In this document: positions 6,362-9,162 of the stretch, piece by piece
Layout: each line of letters starts with the position of its first letter
Numbering within the stretch: position 1 is the stretch's first letter
From: Bordetella parapertussis
GTDB taxonomy: Bacteria; Pseudomonadota; Gammaproteobacteria; Burkholderiales; Burkholderiaceae_C
Assembly (NCBI GenBank): GCA_943328885.2
Contig: CALQBT020000076.1
Location: 1-9,162, forward strand
DNA length: 9,162 nt
Reading direction: 5' to 3'
Notes under the pieces: model-generated
The model's input: the letters and a program-made list of their open reading frames with translations, nothing else
Told to the model about the DNA's origin: nothing
Database searches by the model: none
Made by a program: the position numbers and the translations under genes

Positions 6362-7088
6362 AGGCTTTGTCGGCCACCACTTCGGCCTGGCGCGCGGCTT
6401 GCACCGAGGTGCGAACCGGGCCCAACAAGGTCAGGCGGTGCGCCAGATGCTCGTACTCAAGCCCGGCGGCGCGGGTGTCGCTGCCGCCGCGGAGAACGCG
6501 CACCGGCAAATGCGATCGCAGCCGCTCGAAGCGCAGAAAGGCGTGCAGGAACTCACTTTGCACCTGCAGTGGATCGGCGTCGCCGATCTGGCTCGTGATC
6601 TGGGCCGCGCCGAGCAACTGAACTTCGCTGCCGTCGCCGCTGGCCATCGCGCGCTGGGCGCTGGCGTCAGTGATACGCCCGTCTGGCGCGACCGCGTGAA
6701 TCGTCACCCCCTCGATCTCGAACTGATCGGTGGCGGGGTAATGGCGCAGCGCTTTGCCCGCGATGCGCTGCACTTCTAGGCCATCGGGGCCGAAGCGCGA
6801 GATCGAAAAATCGGTCATCGTGTAGTCAGGCTGCTGGCTGGGCGGGCCGGCGACTGACTCGCCCGGCGGCTGCGGCGTGTGCTTGACCAGCCAGCCGGTG
6901 GCCGCGGCCAGCAGCGCCATCAGCAGCAAGGGCAGGTAGGACAGCAGCGCTTGGCGCAGCCGGTAGGCCAGCGGTGGGGCCAGCCTGGCCGCCAGGCGGT
7001 CGGTCGGCTCGGACTCATGGCCGCCAATCTGCACCGACACCTCGGGCAGGTCAGGCAGGTGTAGCGCGCGCGCAGGGCTGGGCGTCAT
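6354..7088 (-). CDS. lptC: LPS export ABC transporter periplasmic protein LptC
   Basis: LptC is the single-span inner-membrane protein that takes lipopolysaccharide from the LptB2FG transporter and passes it to LptA. The 244-residue product has one strong transmembrane segment (about 48-68, LLSYLPLLLMALLAAATGWL) followed by a periplasmic beta-jellyroll domain with PDYTMTDFSISRFGPDG (87-103) and SGDGSEVQLLGAA (150-162). E. coli LptC is 191 residues with its membrane segment at the extreme N-terminus, so about 45 residues ahead of the segment are extra here. The ATG at 7088 lacks a clear Shine-Dalgarno. In-frame GTG codons at 7040 and 7034 would shorten the extension, so the start is not certain. 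The gene is 28 bases downstream of kdsC and 22 bases upstream of the SDR. The usual next genes lptA and lptB are absent here. Confidence 0.9.
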   Translation of the reverse strand: MTPSPARALHLPDLPEVSVQIGGHESEPTDRLAARLAPPLAYRLRQALLSYLPLLLMALLAAATGWLVKHTPQPPGESVAGPPSQQPDYTMTDFSISRFGPDGLEVQRIAGKALRHYPATDQFEIEGVTIHAVAPDGRITDASAQRAMASGDGSEVQLLGAAQITSQIGDADPLQVQSEFLHAFLRFERLRSHLPVRVLRGGSDTRAAGLEYEHLAHRLTLLGPVRTSVQAARQAEVVADKASR

Positions 7089-7095
7089 GGATCAG

Positions 7096-7129
7096 GGACG
7101 GGCATTGGCTTGGCGCTCAGCGCCCGTCC
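7096..7129 (-). repeat. Overlapping hairpins at the kdsC-lptC junction
   Basis: GGACGGGC (7096-7103) and GCCCGTCC (7122-7129) form a perfect 8-bp stem covering the kdsC stop and most of the gap to lptC. A competing stem, GGCGC (7112-7116) with GCGCC (7120-7124), has the kdsC TGA as its three-base loop. The two share bases 7122-7124 and cannot fully form together. There is no T run. Confidence 0.5.
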
Positions 7130-7728
7130 AGCGTGCCTTGTTGCGCCCGCAGCAGCGCGCCATAACGCCCCGATGCCAACAGCAGCAGGTCGCAAAACTC
7201 GCGTGCCGCGCCCTCGCCGCCGCGTGCGGCGGTGACGTGATGAGCCAGCGCACGGGCCTCGGCATGGGCGTTGGCCGGCGCGCAGGCAAACCCGGCACGA
7301 AGGAGCAGCGGCAGGTCAGGCCAATCGTCACCGATCACCGCCAGCTCGGCCCAGCCCATGCCGCGCTCGGCGAGCAGCGCGCTGGCCAGCACCAGTTTGT
7401 CGGCGACGCCGAAATACGCTTCGCTCAGCCCCAGGTCAGCGACCCGACGCCGTACCGCTGCCGAATCGCGGCCCGTGATGATGATCGGGGTGATGCCGAC
7501 CTGGGCCAGCAGTTTCAGGCCGTGGCCGTCGAGCACATGGAAAGCCTTGAACACCTCGCCCTGCTCGCCGATGTAGAGCCGGCCGTCGGTGAGCACCCCG
7601 TCGACATCGAAGATCGCCGCGCGCATGCCCAGCGCACCACCCTGGGCTCGCAGCAGCAACTCGGGCGCAAAGCTGAGCGCTGGCTGCGCCGCCCGCGGGC
7701 GCTGTAGCGAGGCCTCGGGCATCGGCAT
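7117..7728 (-). CDS. kdsC: 3-deoxy-D-manno-octulosonate 8-phosphate phosphatase KdsC
   Basis: KdsC removes the phosphate from KDO-8-phosphate to give KDO for lipid A core assembly in the cytoplasm. The 203-residue protein is a capless HAD phosphatase. Motif I is FDVDGVLTDG (40-49; nucleophile D41, acid/base D43), motif II ITGR (84-87, T85), motif III lysine K111 in GVADK, and motif IV GDDWPDLP (133-140). The loop FHVLDGHGLKLL (63-74) is characteristic of the family. At about 25 residues before motif I's strand, the N-terminus is longer than that of E. coli KdsC (188 residues). The ATG at 7728 overlaps the kdsD stop as TGATG, and AAGGTG lies eight bases upstream inside kdsD, so translation should be coupled. 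An in-frame TTG at 7731 is one codon earlier and less likely. Confidence 0.95.
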   Translation of the reverse strand: MPMPEASLQRPRAAQPALSFAPELLLRAQGGALGMRAAIFDVDGVLTDGRLYIGEQGEVFKAFHVLDGHGLKLLAQVGITPIIITGRDSAAVRRRVADLGLSEAYFGVADKLVLASALLAERGMGWAELAVIGDDWPDLPLLLRAGFACAPANAHAEARALAHHVTAARGGEGAAREFCDLLLLASGRYGALLRAQQGTLDGR

Positions 7729-8741
7729 CAAATCACCTTGGCGCGCATCAGGTCGCCGATGGTCAGCAGGCCCACCAGCCGGCCTTGATCCGGCCCATGC
7801 GCTCCTAGCACCGCGACCGAGGTGATGCGGTACAGCTCCATCATCTCGGCGGCAGCCGCCGCCAGCGCATCGTCGAAAATCGTCCTGGGTTTGTCGTGCA
7901 TCACCGCCGCGGCATCGAGCAAGCGCAGATCGGCGCCGCGTTCGACCTGGCGCCGCAAGTCACCGTCGGTGAAGATACCGAGCAAGCACCCCTGGTCGTC
8001 GACCACCAGCGCCGCGCCCAGGGCCTTGGCCGACATCGTTCGCATCATCTCGATCATCGACGTGCCGGGACTGACCCGCGGCAGTGCATCGCCTTTGATC
8101 ATCAGGTCGGCCACATGCACCAGCAGCTTGCGGCCCAGCGCGCCACCGGGATGCGAGCGGGCGAAGTCTTCCTCACGAAAGCCCCTGGCGTCGAGCAAGG
8201 CCACGGCCAGCGCGTCGCCCAGCGCCATCTGCGCGGTGGTGCTGGCCGTGGGCGCGAGGTTGAGCGGGCAGGCTTCCTGCTCGACCGCACAGCTGATCAC
8301 TGCGTCGGCGTGGCGCGCCAGCGTGGAATCGGCAACGCCCGTCATCGCCACCAGCGTGGTGCCGAGCCGGCGCAAGGCCGGCATGATCGCAGCCAGTTCT
8401 TCACTCTCGCCGCTGTTCGATATCGCCAGCACCACATCGCCCGTCTGCACCATGCCCAAGTCGCCGTGGCTGGCCTCGGCCGGGTGGACAAAGAACGCCG
8501 GCGTGCCGGTCGAGGCGAGCGTGGCGGCAATCTTGCGCCCGACATGGCCGCTCTTGCCCATGCCCATCACGATCACCCGGCCCCGGCAGGCCAGCATCGC
8601 GGCCACCGCAGCGCCAAAACCCGCGCCCTGGCGGGCTGCCAGCCCGAGCAGCGCGCGCGCCTCGATCTCGAAGGTCTGGGCGGCAAGTTGCAGCGCTCGA
8701 TCGACGCGCTGATCGGCAGTCAGGGGCGGGGCCAAGGTCAA
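7728..8741 (-). CDS. kdsD: Arabinose-5-phosphate isomerase KdsD (KpsF/GutQ family)
   Basis: KdsD converts D-ribulose-5-phosphate to D-arabinose-5-phosphate, the first committed step to KDO. A SIS sugar isomerase domain (about 42-190) is followed by two CBS domains (about 213-270 and 279-335). The four catalytic residues of E. coli KdsD (K59, E111, E152, H193) are all present at a constant offset of four: K63 in GMGKSGHVG, E115 in SNSGESEE, E156 in EQEACPLNLAPTAS and H197 in SHPGGALG. This offset supports a start at the TTG at 8741 (337 residues against 328 in E. coli). The frame stays open upstream with an ATG at 8864, but that extra sequence is low-complexity and a promoter lies inside it. 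No strong Shine-Dalgarno is visible, and a TTG at 8735 is an alternative. It heads the operon kdsD-kdsC-lptC-SDR. Confidence 0.93.
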   Translation of the reverse strand: MTLAPPLTADQRVDRALQLAAQTFEIEARALLGLAARQGAGFGAAVAAMLACRGRVIVMGMGKSGHVGRKIAATLASTGTPAFFVHPAEASHGDLGMVQTGDVVLAISNSGESEELAAIMPALRRLGTTLVAMTGVADSTLARHADAVISCAVEQEACPLNLAPTASTTAQMALGDALAVALLDARGFREEDFARSHPGGALGRKLLVHVADLMIKGDALPRVSPGTSMIEMMRTMSAKALGAALVVDDQGCLLGIFTDGDLRRQVERGADLRLLDAAAVMHDKPRTIFDDALAAAAAEMMELYRITSVAVLGAHGPDQGRLVGLLTIGDLMRAKVI

Positions 8742-8915
8742 GAGGGTGTTTCCCAGCCTGCGCCCAGCGCTGGCAAAGGATAAAAAGGGAGAGGCGGCAA
8801 TTCTAGGCGTCGACCCCGAACCTGTCGCGCGGCGGCACGCGCTTGGGGCGGCAGCCCCTGTCATGCTAAGGTGGCCGGGTCTGGAGTCGCCAGACGCCGA
8901 CCGCTGATTGACACC
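8742..8915. other. Divergent intergenic region between kdsD and the antiporter
   Basis: These 174 bases hold the kdsD promoter (8800-8828, minus) and presumably the antiporter promoter. Two small hairpins are visible: GGGGC/GCCCC (8845-8849 with 8854-8858, loop GGCA) and GTCTGG/CCAGAC (8879-8884 with 8890-8895, loop AGTCG). The second ends 20 bases before the antiporter ATG. A plus-strand TTGGGG (8843-8848) and TAAGGT (8867-8872), 18 bases apart, are a weak promoter candidate. Confidence 0.45.
8800..8828 (-). promoter_or_regulatory. Candidate sigma70 promoter of the kdsD operon
   Basis: On the minus strand GCGACA (8823-8828) and TAGAAT (8800-8805) are separated by exactly 17 bases. They match the -35 consensus at 4 of 6 positions and the -10 at 5 of 6. 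Transcription would begin near 8793, giving a leader of about 50 bases before the TTG at 8741. It lies downstream of the upstream ATG at 8864 and so argues against that start. Confidence 0.55.
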
Positions 8916-9162
8916 ATGGCGACCACTCTGGAACTCGTTCTGCTCTACCTGGTGGCCGCGGTGCTCGGCGTCGTGGTCTGCCGCCTGCTGCGTCTGCCGC
9001 CGATGCTGGGCTATCTGGCGGTGGGCGTGTTGATCGGCCCCCATGCGCTGGCGCTGGCCAGGGACACCGCTGGCGTGAAGTACCTGGCCGAGTTCGGCGT
9101 GGTGTTCCTGATGTTCGTGATCGGGCTGGAGTTCAACCTGCCCAAGCTGCGCAGCATGCGCA
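8916..9162 (+). CDS. CPA2/KefB-type cation:proton antiporter (5' part; runs off window)
   Basis: The first 82 codons are present, from ATG at 8916 to the right edge, with no stop. The protein is strongly hydrophobic with three likely membrane helices (about 5-22, 30-48 and 56-72). The sequences LPPMLGYLAVGVLIGP (27-42) and EFGVVFLMFVIGLEFN (59-74) are characteristic of the first helices of monovalent cation:proton antiporter-2 proteins such as KefB, KefC and YbaL, which exchange K+ or Na+ for protons across the inner membrane. The C-terminal half, which would show a KTN/RCK nucleotide-binding domain, lies outside the window, so KefB, KefC and YbaL types cannot be told apart. No clear Shine-Dalgarno precedes the ATG. 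It is divergent from kdsD, an arrangement I associate with Burkholderiales. Confidence 0.88.
   Translation, partial: MATTLELVLLYLVAAVLGVVVCRLLRLPPMLGYLAVGVLIGPHALALARDTAGVKYLAEFGVVFLMFVIGLEFNLPKLRSMR

Noticed and set aside
7896..8783. Long plus-strand frames opposite kdsD
   Set aside because: They are antisense to a gene whose four catalytic residues and CBS domains are intact, and the products look like composition artefacts.
7728..9044. 438-residue version of KdsD starting at 9044
   Set aside because: It would overlap the divergent antiporter gene by more than 120 bases, lies upstream of the likely promoter, and adds about 100 residues absent from the family.

Overview
The window is GC-rich bacterial chromosome. 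Its genes look betaproteobacterial, probably Burkholderiales: a kdsD-kdsC-lptC cluster diverging from a KefB-type antiporter, a GDDWPDLP form of KdsC, and a short RRM protein with a glycine-rich tail. The lineage is inferred from gene content and order only. There is no sign of a mobile element, phage, CRISPR array, tRNA or rRNA, and no defence or biosynthetic island. It reads as ordinary core and metabolic chromosome with several structured, unannotated non-coding sites.

Left part (1-4505), all on the minus strand. In transcription order these are a GMC-family FAD alcohol/choline dehydrogenase (2823-4505), a long untranslated tract ending in a strong terminator (2506-2537), a long-chain acyl-CoA synthetase (685-2421), and a YcbL/glyoxalase-II-like metallo-beta-lactamase hydrolase cut by the window edge (1-628). 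Oxidation of an alcohol and CoA activation of the resulting acid would fit together, but the terminator shows that the first gene is a separate transcription unit.

Middle (4506-5551). A 337-base divergent intergenic region carries two large inverted repeats. It is followed by a plus-strand RRM RNA-binding protein (4843-5481) with a long Gly/Tyr/Arg/Ser low-complexity tail. The gene ends at a bidirectional terminator (5497-5522) shared with the convergent gene.

Right part (5552-8741, minus strand) is an LPS-core operon: kdsD (arabinose-5-phosphate isomerase), kdsC (KDO-8-P phosphatase), lptC (LPS transport) and a short-chain dehydrogenase. Spacing is a 1-base overlap, 28 bases and 22 bases. 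The usual lptA-lptB partners do not follow lptC here. kdsD probably starts at a TTG downstream of a good sigma70-like promoter (8800-8828). Divergent from it, the first 82 codons of a CPA2/KefB-type antiporter run off the right edge.

No wholly new system is evident. The best leads are the glycine-rich tail and start-codon hairpin of the RNA-binding protein, the nested inverted repeats at 4565-4673, the terminated untranslated tract at 2506-2822, and hairpins placed on stop codons.
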